Positions 1-9,148 of a DNA stretch of 64,000 bases are shown in pieces. The stretch's first letter is position 1; each line of letters opens with the position of its first letter. Source of the DNA: Roseateles sp. (GTDB taxonomy: Bacteria; Pseudomonadota; Gammaproteobacteria; Burkholderiales; Burkholderiaceae_C). The DNA lies in assembly GCA_019234295.1 (NCBI GenBank), contig JAFALK010000048.1, positions 26,560 to 90,559 of the forward strand, given 5' to 3'. The translations under genes and the position numbers were made by a program. The notes under the pieces are model-generated. The model was not told where the DNA came from, searched no databases, and saw nothing but the letters and a program-made list of their open reading frames with translations.

Positions 1-369
1 GTCAGCTTGAAGCTCGAAAACCGGAATGCCGGCCGCCTCGCCTATCGCGCAGGCCAGGGCCTCATCCACGCCCTGGCAGACGATGGCGTCGTAGAGCTTG
101 CCGAGCACCCGGCTGGTCGCCCGGATGAGTTCGGGGCTGCTGTCCAGGGTCAGGCTCGGACGCATCCAAGCCACGCGGGCCCCCAGCATCGCGGCGGCAC
201 GGTGAAAGCGCTGCGCTTCCTCGGTTTCGTTCGAGGCGCTGATCAAGGCCAGGATCTTGCCCTCGAGTGGCCGCCAGGCGGCGCCGCGCTCGCGGAGTTG
301 CTCGAGCACCGGGCGGAGCTCGGCCGACGAGGAAGACAGCGCCCAAGCGCTTGGTATTAACGGGGACAA
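1..369 (-). CDS. Transcarbamylase-like protein, incomplete at window edge
   Basis: The reading frame is open from position 369 to base 1 and continues outside the window, so only the N-terminal part (about 123 codons) is seen. The middle (..PLEGKILALISAS..., then RFHRAAAMLGARVAWM) resembles the carbamoyl-phosphate-binding domain of ornithine/aspartate carbamoyltransferases. The STRT loop expected after 'GK-LALI' is replaced by SASNETE, so catalysis by the normal mechanism is doubtful. There is no ATG; an in-frame stop lies just upstream of a TTG at 367-369, which is the start I use, and the domain looks short at its N-terminus. It diverges from an FNR-type regulator and a UspA gene, a stress-regulon context. 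An unrelated Rossmann-like protein is the alternative. Confidence 0.45.
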   Translation of the reverse strand, partial: MSPLIPSAWALSSSSAELRPVLEQLRERGAAWRPLEGKILALISASNETEEAQRFHRAAAMLGARVAWMRPSLTLDSSPELIRATSRVLGKLYDAIVCQGVDEALACAIGEAAGIPVFELQAD

Positions 370-488
370 GATGGCTGCCTAGGGTGCGTTTGTGGCTCAG
401 ACCCACCACTGGCGGCAAGACTACGGAATTGCCCGCCGCGTTCCATGACATCCGTCAAGTGGCGCGTTCGCATTGCGTATAGCGCCGT

Positions 489-517
489 GTTACCGACCAT
501 TCACACGACGTTACCGA
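489..517. promoter_or_regulatory. Paired GTTACCGA repeats upstream of the FNR-like gene
   Basis: The octamer GTTACCGA occurs at 489-496 and again at 510-517, exactly 21 bp apart (two helical turns), about 80-110 bp before the start of the downstream regulator. The phasing suggests a dimeric protein site or an activator site. The binding protein is unknown. Confidence 0.3.
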
Positions 518-597
518 ATGAGCCGGCGCATTGCTCTGTCGTTGTCGACGCCTTCCTAGCATTCCTTCTGACCGGCACACAAGAGAGGAACGTCGTC

Positions 598-1356
598 ATG
601 ATCGAAGCCCTGTCCCAACTTGAACAAGGCGCCGCCCGGCGCCCCGATCCGGCCCTGCCATCGGCCGAGCGCCAGGAGGTGCATCGCATCGCCGCGACGC
701 TGGAGCTGCTGGCCAAGCACCTGCATTGCACGCGGCGCGTCTTGCATGCTGGCGACGTGCTCTACCACGCCGGCAAGCCCTTCGGCCAACTGCACGTGGT
801 GACCGCGGGCATGTTCAAGCTCGTGCAGCTTGCCGCCGACGGCCGCGAACAGCTGGTCGGCGTGAAGTTCCGCGGCGACTGGCTTGGGCTCGACGGCATG
901 GCCGACGGCAAAAAGGCATGCGACGCCGTGGCCCTCGATACCTCCGAGGTCTGGACGATCGGATACCGGGCGCTGCTTGAGGCGGCGGCCGACGAACCGG
1001 CGCTGCTGGGTGCGTTGCATGCGGCGATGGGGCGCGAGATCTATGGCGAGCGCGAGTGGCTGATGTCGGTCTGCAGCCTGCCGACCGAAGCCCGCGTGGC
1101 CGACTTCCTGCTCTGGTGGGCCCAGACCCAGGAAGCCCGCGGCCTGCGTGGCGACCAGATCTGCCTGCGCCTGAGCCGCGCCGAGATCGGCAACTACCTC
1201 GGCATGACGCTGGAGTCGGTCAGCCGCGGCCTGTCGCGCCTGCGCCGCGAGCACGTCATCGCTTTCATCGGCAAGGGGCGGCATGACCTGCATATTCCCG
1301 ACGTCGCCGCGCTCTCGGCGTTCGTGCAACGCCGGGTCGCGACCGACCTGCACTGA
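598..1356 (+). CDS. Crp/Fnr-family transcriptional regulator
   Basis: This is a 252-residue regulator with an N-terminal cyclic-nucleotide-binding-type beta-barrel (about residues 35-140) and a C-terminal winged helix-turn-helix. The recognition helix reads LGMTLESVSRGLSRL, with the E..SR pattern typical of FNR-type proteins that recognise TTGAT-N4-ATCAA sites. It lacks the N-terminal cysteine cluster of true FNR, so oxygen sensing through a 4Fe-4S centre is not expected. The start at 598 is preceded by an AGAGAGGAA ribosome site; a longer frame back to 445 has no such site. The next gene, a UspA protein 21 bp downstream, is probably cotranscribed, which suggests a role in energy or redox stress. 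The effector is unknown. Confidence 0.85.
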   Translation: MIEALSQLEQGAARRPDPALPSAERQEVHRIAATLELLAKHLHCTRRVLHAGDVLYHAGKPFGQLHVVTAGMFKLVQLAADGREQLVGVKFRGDWLGLDGMADGKKACDAVALDTSEVWTIGYRALLEAAADEPALLGALHAAMGREIYGEREWLMSVCSLPTEARVADFLLWWAQTQEARGLRGDQICLRLSRAEIGNYLGMTLESVSRGLSRLRREHVIAFIGKGRHDLHIPDVAALSAFVQRRVATDLH

Positions 1357-1377
1357 GGTGAACCCGAAGGAGTCCTG

Positions 1378-1854
1378 ATGTACGAAAGAATCCTGGTTGC
1401 CATCGACGGCAGTGAGCCGTCCGAACAGGCGCTCACCGAAGCCATCGCCGTGGCAAGTCTGACGAAAGCTCAGCTGCGCCTGCTGCACGTCGTCGACGAG
1501 CTGTCCTTTGTGCTCGGTGCTGGCTTCGGCGTTGCCGGGGCTGGCTACTCGGAGGGCTACAGCAGGGAGCTCGTCGACACCCTGCAGGAAAACGGCCGGC
1601 TTCTGCTGGAGCGGGCCGAGAAGCGCGTGCGCGAGGCCGGCCTCGAATGCACAGGCCTGTTGCGCAACAGCTTTGACGGAGCGCTCGCCGATCAGGTGGT
1701 GGCGCAAGCCAAGTCCTGGCCCGCCAGCCTGATCGTGCTCGGTTCGCACGGCCGCCGCGGCATGGCGCGGCTCTTCCTGGGCAGCGACGCGGAGACGATC
1801 TTGCGCATGGCACCGGTGCCCGTACTTTTGGTCCGCAAAGGCCAGACGAGCTAG
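1378..1854 (+). CDS. Universal stress protein UspA family
   Basis: This 158-residue single-domain Usp protein starts MYERILVAIDGSEPSE and ends with the nucleotide-binding pattern GSHGRRGMARLFLGSDAETI (G-2x-G-9x-G-S), so it belongs to the ATP-binding branch of the family. Its length is normal. A clear AAGGAG ribosome site lies before the ATG, and the gene follows the FNR-type regulator closely in the same direction. Such proteins are cytosolic dimers induced by starvation, oxygen limitation or respiratory stress. The specific role here is inferred only from context. Confidence 0.9.
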   Translation: MYERILVAIDGSEPSEQALTEAIAVASLTKAQLRLLHVVDELSFVLGAGFGVAGAGYSEGYSRELVDTLQENGRLLLERAEKRVREAGLECTGLLRNSFDGALADQVVAQAKSWPASLIVLGSHGRRGMARLFLGSDAETILRMAPVPVLLVRKGQTS

Positions 1855-1875
1855 CCGTCTTGCCCTGGCATTCGC

Positions 1876-1917
1876 TTGACGCATCCCTCGGTCGAATTAC
1901 AATAAAACAGCGTTTCA
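1876..1917 (+). promoter_or_regulatory. kdgK promoter with KdgR-like operator
   Basis: A sigma-70 type promoter can be read as TTGACG (1876-1881), a 16-bp spacer and TACAAT (1898-1903). Immediately downstream at 1905-1917 is the palindrome-like AAACAGCGTTTCA, which resembles the AAAC..GTTTCA core of enterobacterial KdgR sites. Its place just past the -10 box fits repression by the IclR protein encoded next to kdgK. A similar 13-mer sits in the kduI/kdgF intergenic region. Confidence 0.55.
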
Positions 1918-1929
1918 AAAAAGTGATTC

Positions 1930-2892
1930 ATGACCTTGAACTCGACCCTTCGGGTGGCCCTGCTGGGCGAATGCATGCTGGAACTCCAAGGGCGGGCCGT
2001 CGATCCCGCCGCGGCCCTGGGCAGCATGCAGCTGGGCTTCGGGGGTGACACGCTCAACACCGCGGTTTACCTGGCGCGCTGCGCCCCGGGCTTTGAGGTC
2101 AGCTATGCCACGGCCTTGGGGGATGACGCCTTCAGCGCCGTGATGATGCAGCGCTGGGCCGAGGAGGGGATCGCCTTGGACCTCGTGCGGCGCCTGCCTG
2201 GCCGCATGCCGGGCCTGTACATGATCGAGGTGGACGAAGCAGGCGAACGCCGCTTCAGCTACTGGCGCGACAGCGCCGCCGCGCGCGCCTATTTCGAGTT
2301 GCCGAGCACACCGCTGGAAGCGCGTGCGCAGGAGTGGGGCGCCTTCTATCTCAGCGGCATCAGCCTGGCCATCTTGCCGCCGGCCGCGCGCGAGCGTGTG
2401 TTCGAGCTGATGCAGTCCCTGCGTCGGCGCGGCGTGCCGGTCATCTTCGACAACAATTTCCGGCCGCGCCTGTGGCCCGACCGCGCTCAGGCGCGCGCCT
2501 GCTACGAGCGTGCTTTCGAGCTATCCACCACCGCCCTCATCACGGCGGAAGATCACCAGGCGCTGCTGGGGCTGCCCACGCTGGCACAGGGCATCGAGGC
2601 CGCAAAGCAGCTGCCCAGCGGCGAGCTCGTCATCAAGCAGGGCGCCGAGCCCACGCTCGTGCGCGAGGGCGGCGCTTTGCAGGCCTGGCAGCAGGCCGCG
2701 ACGCAGCCCGTGGAGCGGGTCGTCGACACGACTGCAGCGGGCGACTCCTTCGCCGCCGGCTATCTCGCGCGCCGGCTGGCCGGCGCCAGCGCCGTGGAGG
2801 CCGCGCGCTTTGGCAATCGCGTGGCGGCGCGCGTGATCCAGCATCCGGGTGCTCTGATCCCGCGCACCGCGATGGCCGACTTGATGGGCTAG
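1930..2892 (+). CDS. kdgK: 2-keto-3-deoxygluconate kinase (PfkB family)
   Basis: This 320-residue sugar kinase phosphorylates 2-keto-3-deoxygluconate to KDPG, which is then cleaved by KDPG aldolase (not in this window). The PfkB hallmarks are an N-terminal GFGGDTLNTAVYLAR segment (about residues 36-50) and the C-terminal ATP/anion-hole motif DTTAAGDSFAAGY with the catalytic Asp. Its neighbours (an IclR regulator, kdgF, kduI, kduD) favour KDG over ribose or fructose as substrate. The ribosome site is weak; the start is chosen because the promoter and operator lie immediately upstream. Confidence 0.88.
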   Translation: MTLNSTLRVALLGECMLELQGRAVDPAAALGSMQLGFGGDTLNTAVYLARCAPGFEVSYATALGDDAFSAVMMQRWAEEGIALDLVRRLPGRMPGLYMIEVDEAGERRFSYWRDSAAARAYFELPSTPLEARAQEWGAFYLSGISLAILPPAARERVFELMQSLRRRGVPVIFDNNFRPRLWPDRAQARACYERAFELSTTALITAEDHQALLGLPTLAQGIEAAKQLPSGELVIKQGAEPTLVREGGALQAWQQAATQPVERVVDTTAAGDSFAAGYLARRLAGASAVEAARFGNRVAARVIQHPGALIPRTAMADLMG

Positions 2893-2932
2893 GATGAAAT
2901 TCTTGCCCGACTCCCGCTTCTGACACGCATCC

Positions 2933-3751
2933 ATGGACGACTCCCTCGACTCAAAACAACCCGAATCAGTGGCGGCGGTGCTGAAGGTCTTTGCCATCCT
3001 GCAAGCCCTGTCCGAACAGCGCGATACCGGCATCTCCGAGCTCTCGGTGCGGCTGGCCATGCCCAAGGCCACGGTCTACCGCTTCTTGCAGACCATGAAG
3101 ACCTTGGGCTTTGTGCGACAGGAGGTGGACAGCGAGCGCTACGGGCTGTCCATGAAGGCCTTCGAGCTCGGCGCCAAAGCCTTGCAGTACCCCGAGCTCG
3201 TTGACCTTGCCAAGCACCACATGCAGCTCGTGGCCGACGCCACCGGCGAGACGGTGCACCTGGGCACCCTGATCGACAGCGAGATCATTTACGTCCACAA
3301 GGTCGACTCGCGCCACATGCTGGGCATGTACTCGCGCGTGGGCCGGCGCGCGCCGCTGCACTGCACGGCCATCGGCAAGGTGCTGATGGCCTGGGAGTTC
3401 CCCGAGCGGCGCGACCGCATTCTGCAAGGGGCCGTGTTCGAGCGCTTCCGCGACAAGACCATCACCGACAGGGCAGGCTACCTGGCCGAGCTTGAGCGCG
3501 TGCGCGCCCAGGGCTTCGGCGAGGACCGCGAGGAATTCGACGACCACGTGCGCTGCCTGGGCGTGCCCATCTTCGATCGGCTGGGCATGCCCATCGCCGG
3601 CATGAGCGTGTCCTTCCCGACCTTCCGCTACGACCACGCCAAGGCGCCGCAGGTGGTGGCCTTGCTCAAGGACGCCAGCCGCGACATCTCCGCGCGCCTT
3701 GGCTGCACGAAGTTCCCGCTCGACGCCCCTGAGGGCGCTGCTCAGAGGTAG
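2933..3751 (+). CDS. kdgR: IclR-family regulator, probable KdgR
   Basis: This 272-residue protein has an N-terminal winged helix-turn-helix (TGISELSVRLAMPKATVYRF, about residues 30-50) and a C-terminal IclR effector domain with the usual small-ligand pocket region. It sits 40 bp after kdgK and beside kdgF, kduI and kduD, so it is most likely the KdgR-type repressor of uronate breakdown, with KDG or a related keto-deoxy acid as inducer. Two similar 13-bp palindromic sites (1905-1917 and 4157-4169) are candidate operators. The symbol is given from context; the family assignment itself is firm. Confidence 0.85.
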   Translation: MDDSLDSKQPESVAAVLKVFAILQALSEQRDTGISELSVRLAMPKATVYRFLQTMKTLGFVRQEVDSERYGLSMKAFELGAKALQYPELVDLAKHHMQLVADATGETVHLGTLIDSEIIYVHKVDSRHMLGMYSRVGRRAPLHCTAIGKVLMAWEFPERRDRILQGAVFERFRDKTITDRAGYLAELERVRAQGFGEDREEFDDHVRCLGVPIFDRLGMPIAGMSVSFPTFRYDHAKAPQVVALLKDASRDISARLGCTKFPLDAPEGAAQR

Positions 3752-4074
3752 TCGTCGCGCTGAGGCGAGAACTGGTCGAGCAGCGTGCTGTCCTGCTCCA
3801 GCGCCACCACGCCGTGCCGATGCAGGCGCGGCGCGATGAAGGCCTCGCCGGCGCGGATGATGCGCTTGACGCCTTCCACCTCGGCCTCGAAGGAGCCGCT
3901 GATGCAGAAGGCGATCTGGTCGTGCGCGTCGTGCGCGTGGGGCGTGCCCACCGCGCCCTTGTCGAACTGCACCAGCACCGACATCAGCTCTGGCGTGTGG
4001 CCGACGATTTTGCGGCGGATGCCGTCTCCCAGGTCGGTCCAGGGGGTGGCGGAGGGGTCGAAGAAGGCGTTCAT
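3742..4074 (-). CDS. kdgF: Cupin KdgF, unsaturated uronate conversion
   Basis: This 110-residue single-domain cupin has a metal-binding cluster PHAHDAHDQ and a second His-rich strand near RLHRHG. KdgF proteins open 4,5-unsaturated galacturonate or similar uronates to 5-keto-4-deoxyuronate, the substrate of KduI, and this gene is divergent from kduI. Its 3' end overlaps the 3' end of the IclR gene by 10 bp on the opposite strand. Size, motif and neighbourhood all agree; a generic cupin of unknown role is the alternative. Confidence 0.8.
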   Translation of the reverse strand: MNAFFDPSATPWTDLGDGIRRKIVGHTPELMSVLVQFDKGAVGTPHAHDAHDQIAFCISGSFEAEVEGVKRIIRAGEAFIAPRLHRHGVVALEQDSTLLDQFSPQRDDYL

Positions 4075-4129
4075 GAAATAGCTCCTGATGCGGCGTGTGA
4101 ATCGCTCACCCGCGGCTGCAATTTGGCGT

Positions 4130-4169
4130 TACTATAGCGCCTCATTTTTGGAAATGGAACACTGGTTCA
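4130..4169. promoter_or_regulatory. Shared kdgF/kduI control region with operator-like palindrome
   Basis: The divergent intergenic region holds GAACACTGGTTCA at 4157-4169, which matches the kdgK-site 13-mer at 9 of 13 positions and is itself palindromic (GAAC...GTTC). On the minus strand TATAGT (4135-4130) is a good -10 box for kdgF, and the palindrome covers its likely -35 region. Binding by the local IclR regulator is inferred. Confidence 0.5.
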
Positions 4170-4251
4170 GTAATTGAAAACCAGAATTCCATGAGCTCCC
4201 CAACGCCTTGAGAACGGGCGTCCGTCGTCTGACCTTACGAAGATCCGCACC

Positions 4252-5088
4252 ATGCAAATTCGCCAACCCATCCACAGCGCGCATGCCCGCACACTCGACA
4301 CCGAGGGCCTGCGCGAGCAGTTCCTCATCGAGTCGATGTTCCAGCCCGACGCCGCCACGTTGACCTACAGCCAGATCGACCGAATCATCGTCGGCGGCAT
4401 CATGCCGGTCGCGCAGGCCGTGCGCTTCGCGCCGGAGCTGGGCCGTCACACGGGCACCGACTTCTTCCTGCAGCGCCGGGAGCTGGGCCTGATCAATATC
4501 GGCGGCGCTGCGCGCGTGACGGTGGACGGCACGGTCTTCGAGATCGGCGGCCGTGAGGCGCTCTACGTGGGTCAGGGCGCGAGGGACCTGTCCTTCGAGT
4601 CGGTGGATGCCAAGCAGCCTGCCAAGCTCTACTTCAACTGCGCCCCGGCGCACACAGCCTACCCGCACCGCAAGGTCACACTGGCCGAGGCTTCGCCGGA
4701 GACACTGGGTGCGCCCGAGACGAGCAACCGGCGCACCATCTACAAGTTCTTGGTGCCCGACGTGCTGCCCACTTGCCAGCTGCTCATGGGCATGACCCAG
4801 CTTGAGCCCGGCAGCCTGTGGAACACCATGCCCTGCCACACGCACGACCGCCGCATGGAGGTCTACTTCTACTTCGACATGAGCGAGGACGCCGTGGTCT
4901 TCCACATGCTGGGCGAGCCCACGCAGACGCGCCACCTTGTCGTGCGCAACGAGCAAGCCGTGATCAGCCCGAGCTGGTCCATCCACTCTGGCGTGGGCAC
5001 CAAGGCCTACACCTTCATCTGGGGCATGGTGGGCGAGAACCAGGTCTTCAAGGACATGGACCACATTCCGATGACCACCCTGCGCTGA
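4252..5088 (+). CDS. kduI: 5-keto-4-deoxyuronate isomerase
   Basis: This 278-residue KduI converts 5-keto-4-deoxyuronate (DKI) to 2,5-diketo-3-deoxygluconate in pectin or uronate catabolism. The zinc-binding signature [14 protein letters not shown] gives two His and a Glu ligand, with a further His in the later WSIHSG segment. Length matches the family. It is followed after 10 bp by kduD, the next enzyme of the pathway, and is divergent from kdgF, so the three steps lie side by side. Confidence 0.95.
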   Translation: MQIRQPIHSAHARTLDTEGLREQFLIESMFQPDAATLTYSQIDRIIVGGIMPVAQAVRFAPELGRHTGTDFFLQRRELGLINIGGAARVTVDGTVFEIGGREALYVGQGARDLSFESVDAKQPAKLYFNCAPAHTAYPHRKVTLAEASPETLGAPETSNRRTIYKFLVPDVLPTCQLLMGMTQLEPGSLWNTMPCHTHDRRMEVYFYFDMSEDAVVFHMLGEPTQTRHLVVRNEQAVISPSWSIHSGVGTKAYTFIWGMVGENQVFKDMDHIPMTTLR

Positions 5089-5098
5089 GGCCTGCACC

Positions 5099-5860
5099 AT
5101 GATTCTCGAAGACTTCAAGCTCCACGGCCGCGTGGCCATCGTCACCGGCTGCAACACCGGCCTGGGCCAGGGCATGGCGCTGGCGCTGGCCGAGGCGGGG
5201 GCCGACATCGTCGGCGTCAACGTCAGCGATCCCGTGGAGACGCGGGCGCACGTGCAGGCGACAGGCCGCCGCTTCCTGGACCTTCGCGCTGACCTGGCCG
5301 ATGTGAGCGGCATCCACGGGCTGGTGGAGAAGGCCAAGAGCCTGACTGGCCGGGTGGATATTCTCGTCAACAACGCCGGCATCATCCGCCGCGAGGACGC
5401 ACTCAAGTTCACGGAGAAGGACTGGGACGACGTCATCGACATCAACCTCAAGACGGTGTTCTTCTTTTCGCAGGCCGTGGCGCGCGAATTCATCGCGCAG
5501 GGCAGCGGCGGCAAAATCATCAACGTGGCCTCCATGCTGTCCTACCAGGGTGGCGTTCGCGTGCCGTCCTACACGGCCAGCAAGAGCGGCGTGATGGGCA
5601 TCACGCGCCTGATGGCCAACGAGTGGGCTGCGCACGGCATCAACGTGAACGCCATCGCGCCGGGCTATATGTCGACCAACAACACGGCGGCCCTGCGGGC
5701 CGACGAGAACCGCAACGCCTCCATTCTGGAGCGCATTCCGGCCGGGCGCTGGGGTCTGCCCAAGGACCTGGCAGGGCCGGTGGTGTTCCTGGCCTCGAAG
5801 GCGTCCGACTACGTCAACGGCTACACCATCGCAGTGGACGGTGGCTGGCTGGCGCGCTGA
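5099..5860 (+). CDS. kduD: 2-deoxy-D-gluconate 3-dehydrogenase / 2,5-diketo-3-deoxygluconate reductase
   Basis: This 253-residue short-chain dehydrogenase reduces 2,5-diketo-3-deoxygluconate to KDG with NAD(H). Seen motifs are the nucleotide-binding TGCNTGLGQG, NNAG, and the active-site YTASK with the upstream Ser (VASMLSYQGG). It follows kduI by 10 bp and is probably cotranscribed. Its product is the substrate of KdgK encoded upstream, so the cluster covers unsaturated uronate to KDPG. No transporter or lyase for the pathway is in the window. Confidence 0.92.
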   Translation: MILEDFKLHGRVAIVTGCNTGLGQGMALALAEAGADIVGVNVSDPVETRAHVQATGRRFLDLRADLADVSGIHGLVEKAKSLTGRVDILVNNAGIIRREDALKFTEKDWDDVIDINLKTVFFFSQAVAREFIAQGSGGKIINVASMLSYQGGVRVPSYTASKSGVMGITRLMANEWAAHGINVNAIAPGYMSTNNTAALRADENRNASILERIPAGRWGLPKDLAGPVVFLASKASDYVNGYTIAVDGGWLAR

Positions 5861-5882
5861 TCCGGCTCGCGCCCGCTGGGCT

Positions 5883-6009
5883 CAGCGGGCCTTGACGAAG
5901 AAGTCCAGTTGGAAGCCGCGCGTGACCTTGATGACCGGCAGCAGGTGGTCGAGCTGCTCGCGCATCGCCAGGTGTTCGGCAAGCTCGTGACGATCAAGCC
6001 GGATAGCGG
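5883..6009 (-). other. Short orphan open frame, possible gene remnant
   Basis: Between kduD and the DUF1801 gene the minus strand carries an open frame ending ...VTRGFQLDFFVKAR and a TGA at 5883-5885. It overlaps the last bases of the DUF1801 gene in another frame and has no convincing start except an internal ATG. The amphipathic, non-random look suggests the C-terminal remnant of a lost gene, but this is weak. Confidence 0.15.
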
Positions 6010-6416
6010 CGCTTGATCTCCGCTACCGAGGCGCGCACGAGTTCCTCCAGCACGCCCAGATCCAGGTCGGTCATCTTGTTGATGTAAAGGCAGCCCTTGC
6101 CCATCTTGTGCTTGCCCAGCCGGCCGAGCAGGGCCGTGGGCGCGCCCTCGGCCCCGAGCTTGAGGTAGACAGCGATCTCGGACTTGCGCGAGGCGAAGCC
6201 GACCACGCACATTTCGCCCGTGCGGCCGCTGTCGTAGCGGTAGGCATAGCGGCCAAATCCGACGATGCCCGGGCCCCACATCCTGGGCGGCCAACCCGTG
6301 CAGCGTTCGATTAACGCACCGAGCTGCATGCAGTCGTTGCGACGCGATTGCGATTCGATGGCGGCGATGTAGTCCGCCACGCTCAATTCGGTCTGCTGGG
6401 TCTTCAGCTGGGCCAT
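5994..6416 (-). CDS. DUF1801 domain protein
   Basis: This 140-residue protein has the DUF1801/YdhG-like fold pattern: a short N-terminal helix (SVADYIAAIESQSRRNDC), the central GFGRYAYRYDSGRTGE strand region, and the C-terminal YINKMTDLDLGVLEELV. Members are small cytosolic proteins of unknown function. It is divergent from the molybdenum hydroxylase genes and convergent with kduD, so context gives no role. Confidence 0.8.
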   Translation of the reverse strand: MAQLKTQQTELSVADYIAAIESQSRRNDCMQLGALIERCTGWPPRMWGPGIVGFGRYAYRYDSGRTGEMCVVGFASRKSEIAVYLKLGAEGAPTALLGRLGKHKMGKGCLYINKMTDLDLGVLEELVRASVAEIKRRYPA

Positions 6417-6492
6417 CGTGCTGTCTCGGTAGCGCGCTTGGATCCTAGCTGCTACGCTGCCCAGGCTTCAAATCAGGATGGGAGATCTGCCA

Positions 6493-6993
6493 ATGGTCCA
6501 ACTCAATGTCAATGGACGCCTGCGCGACTGCGATGCCGAGGGCGACACGCCCCTGCTGTGGGTGCTGCGCGAGCAGCTGGGCCTGACAGGCACCAAGTAC
6601 GGCTGCGGCATCGCCCAATGCGGCGCCTGCACGGTGCACATCGACGGGCAACCGACGCGTTCTTGCGTTCGGCCGCTGTCCTCGCTGAGCAGCAAGGAGA
6701 AGATTGTCACCATCGAAGGCCTCTCTGCCGACGCAACGCACGCCGTGCAGAAGGCCTGGAACGAGCTCGACGTGCCGCAGTGCGGCTTTTGCCAGAGCGG
6801 CATGATCATGGCGGCGGCGGCTCTCCTCAAGGCCAAGCCCAGGCCCACCGATGCCGACATCGACGCGGCCATGACCAATATCTGCCGCTGCGGCACCTAC
6901 AACCGGGTGCGCGCGGCCATCCATCTGGCGGCCGGGCAACTGCAGCGCAAGTCGATCGCGATCACGATCCAGACGGAAGGCGGTGCAGCGTGA
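6493..6993 (+). CDS. Molybdenum hydroxylase [2Fe-2S] subunit
   Basis: This 166-residue small subunit has a plant-type ferredoxin domain with [14 protein letters not shown] (first cluster) and an all-helical second 2Fe-2S domain with CGFCQSGM and CRCGTY. Electrons pass from the molybdopterin subunit through these clusters. An upstream ATG at 6478 is possible, but GGGAG at 6480-6484 fits the ATG at 6493 with 8-bp spacing. The stop overlaps the GTG start of the large subunit (GTGA), so the pair is translationally coupled. It resembles the IorA subunit of isoquinoline 1-oxidoreductase; the substrate is unknown. Confidence 0.9.
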   Translation: MVQLNVNGRLRDCDAEGDTPLLWVLREQLGLTGTKYGCGIAQCGACTVHIDGQPTRSCVRPLSSLSSKEKIVTIEGLSADATHAVQKAWNELDVPQCGFCQSGMIMAAAALLKAKPRPTDADIDAAMTNICRCGTYNRVRAAIHLAAGQLQRKSIAITIQTEGGAA

Positions 6994-9146
6994 ACACCAG
7001 CCGTCGAGGTTTCTTGCAGACCAGCGTGGCCGCCGCTGGCGGCCTGATGGTCGGCTTCCACGTTCCCGCACTGGCGCAGGACGCCGCCCACCCCGAGCTC
7101 AACGCCTGGGTGCTGATTCAGCCCGACGAGACGGTGATCATCCGCATCGCCCGCTCCGAGATGGGCCAGGGCACGCTCACCGGCCTGGCCCAGCTCGTGG
7201 CCGAGGAGCTCGAATGCGATTGGGCGCGCGTGAAGACCGAGTACCCCACGCCGGGCCAGAATCTGGCGCGCAACCGCGTGTGGAAGAGCTTCTCCACGGG
7301 CGGCAGCCAGGGCGTGCGCGGATCCAACGACTATGTGCGCGTTGGCGGTGCTGCAGCGCGGCTGATGCTCGTGCAGGCGGCGGCCGACGAATGGAAGGTC
7401 CCCACAGCCGAGTGCACCGTGGCCAAGGGCGTGATCACCCATAAGCCCAGCGGCCGCAGCACGAGCTACGGCAAAGTGGCCGCCGCCGCGGCCAAGCTCG
7501 CGCCGCCAGCCGATGTCAAGCTCAAGGACCCGCGCGACTGGACCCTGGCCGGCAAGCCCATGAAACGCCTGGACACACGCGGCAAGCTCGACGGCTCGCA
7601 GATCTACGGCATGGACCTGCACATGCCCGGCATGCTCAACGCGGCGATCCGCGACTGCCCCGTATTCGGCGGTAAGGTCAAGAGCTTCGACGCCTCCTCG
7701 ATCGCGGCCAAGCCCGGCGTGAAGAAGGTGCTTCAGGTCGGCGACTCGGCCGTGGCCGTGGTGGCCGACACCTGGTGGCGGGCCAAGACTGCGCTGGAGG
7801 CGCTCAACATCGTCTGGGACGAAGGCCCCAATGCGCAGACCAGCAGCGCCGATGTGGCCTCCATGCTCAAGGCCGGCCTCGATGCCGACGATGCCGTGGC
7901 CTTCAACAGCAAGGGCGATGCACACGCTGCCCTCAAGGGCGTGGCGCACAAGGTCGAGGCGGTCTACAGCTGCCCGCACCAGAACCACGCCACTATGGAG
8001 GTGATGAACGCCACGGCACGCTGGACGCCCGAGCGCTGCGAAGTCTGGACGCCCACGCAGAACGGCGATGCCGCTCTGGCCGCCACGGCCGAGGCTGCGG
8101 GGTTGCCCCCGGCGCAGTGCGAGGTCTACAAGCTGCATCTGGGTGGCGGCTTCGGCCGACGCGGAGCCACGCACGACTGGGTGCACCAGGCCGTGGCAAT
8201 CGCCAAGACCATGCCCGGCACGCCCGTCAAGCTGATCTGGACCCGTGAGGAGGACATGCAGCACGGGCGCTATCACCCCGTCACCCAATGCAAGCTGACG
8301 GCCGGTCTCGATGCGCAGGGCAAGCTGACCGCCCTGCACATGCGCATCTCGGGCCAGTCCATCCTGGCCGCGCTTTTCCCGCAGAACATCAAGAACGGCG
8401 TGGACCCGGCCGTCTTCCAGGGCCTCAATCCCGGCGGAACCGAAGGCGCGCTGGGCTATGCCGTGCCCAACCTGCTGGTCGATCACGCGATGCGCAACCC
8501 GCCCGTGCCGCCGGGTTTTTGGCGCGGTGTGAACCTCAACCAGAACGCGATCTACCTCGAATGCTTCATTGACGAGGTCGCACACGCGGCCAAGCGCGAC
8601 CCGCTGGCCTTGCGCCGCGAGCTGCTGGCCGGATCGCCCAAGCATCTGGCTGTGCTGAACGCCGTGGCGGAGAAGGCCGGTTGGGACAAGCCCGCGCCCA
8701 AGGGCCGACATCGCGGTCTGGCGCAGATCATGGGCTTCGGCAGCTATGTGGCAGCCTGTGCCGAGATCTCGGTCAATGCCAAGACTGGCGAGCTGAAGAT
8801 CCACCGCATCGTCGCCGCGACCGACCCGGGGCACGCGGTCAACCCGCAGCAGATCCAGGCGCAGGTGGAAGGCTCCTTCGTCTACGGGCTCTCGGCCGCG
8901 CTGTTCGGCGAGTGCACGTTGAAGAATGGCCGCATCGAGCAGAGCAACTTCAGCGACTACCCAGTCGTGCGGATGGAGCACATGCCCGCGGTGGAGACCA
9001 TCGTCATGCCTTCGGGGGGCTTCTGGGGCGGGGTCGGAGAACCCACGATCGCCGTGGCCGCGCCGGCCGTGCTCAATGCGATCTTCGCGGCCACTGGCAA
9101 GCGCATCCGAGACTTGCCGTTGAGCAAGCACAGCCTCAAGGCTTGA
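6990..9146 (+). CDS. Molybdopterin-binding aldehyde oxidase/xanthine dehydrogenase family large subunit (IorB-like)
   Basis: This 718-residue subunit begins with a Tat-type leader ([17 protein letters not shown]) and is therefore likely exported folded to the periplasm with its small partner. The molybdopterin-binding regions are seen in [17 protein letters not shown] and near the C-terminus [19 protein letters not shown], which contains the conserved catalytic Glu position. There is no FAD subunit; family members of this layout deliver electrons to c-type cytochromes, and a cytochrome gene (soxX) follows after 2 bp. The start is GTG at 6990, overlapping the previous stop. The substrate (N-heterocycle or aldehyde) is not determined. 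Confidence 0.9.
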   Translation: MNTSRRGFLQTSVAAAGGLMVGFHVPALAQDAAHPELNAWVLIQPDETVIIRIARSEMGQGTLTGLAQLVAEELECDWARVKTEYPTPGQNLARNRVWKSFSTGGSQGVRGSNDYVRVGGAAARLMLVQAAADEWKVPTAECTVAKGVITHKPSGRSTSYGKVAAAAAKLAPPADVKLKDPRDWTLAGKPMKRLDTRGKLDGSQIYGMDLHMPGMLNAAIRDCPVFGGKVKSFDASSIAAKPGVKKVLQVGDSAVAVVADTWWRAKTALEALNIVWDEGPNAQTSSADVASMLKAGLDADDAVAFNSKGDAHAALKGVAHKVEAVYSCPHQNHATMEVMNATARWTPERCEVWTPTQNGDAALAATAEAAGLPPAQCEVYKLHLGGGFGRRGATHDWVHQAVAIAKTMPGTPVKLIWTREEDMQHGRYHPVTQCKLTAGLDAQGKLTALHMRISGQSILAALFPQNIKNGVDPAVFQGLNPGGTEGALGYAVPNLLVDHAMRNPPVPPGFWRGVNLNQNAIYLECFIDEVAHAAKRDPLALRRELLAGSPKHLAVLNAVAEKAGWDKPAPKGRHRGLAQIMGFGSYVAACAEISVNAKTGELKIHRIVAATDPGHAVNPQQIQAQVEGSFVYGLSAALFGECTLKNGRIEQSNFSDYPVVRMEHMPAVETIVMPSGGFWGGVGEPTIAVAAPAVLNAIFAATGKRIRDLPLSKHSLKA

Positions 9147-9148
9147 GC

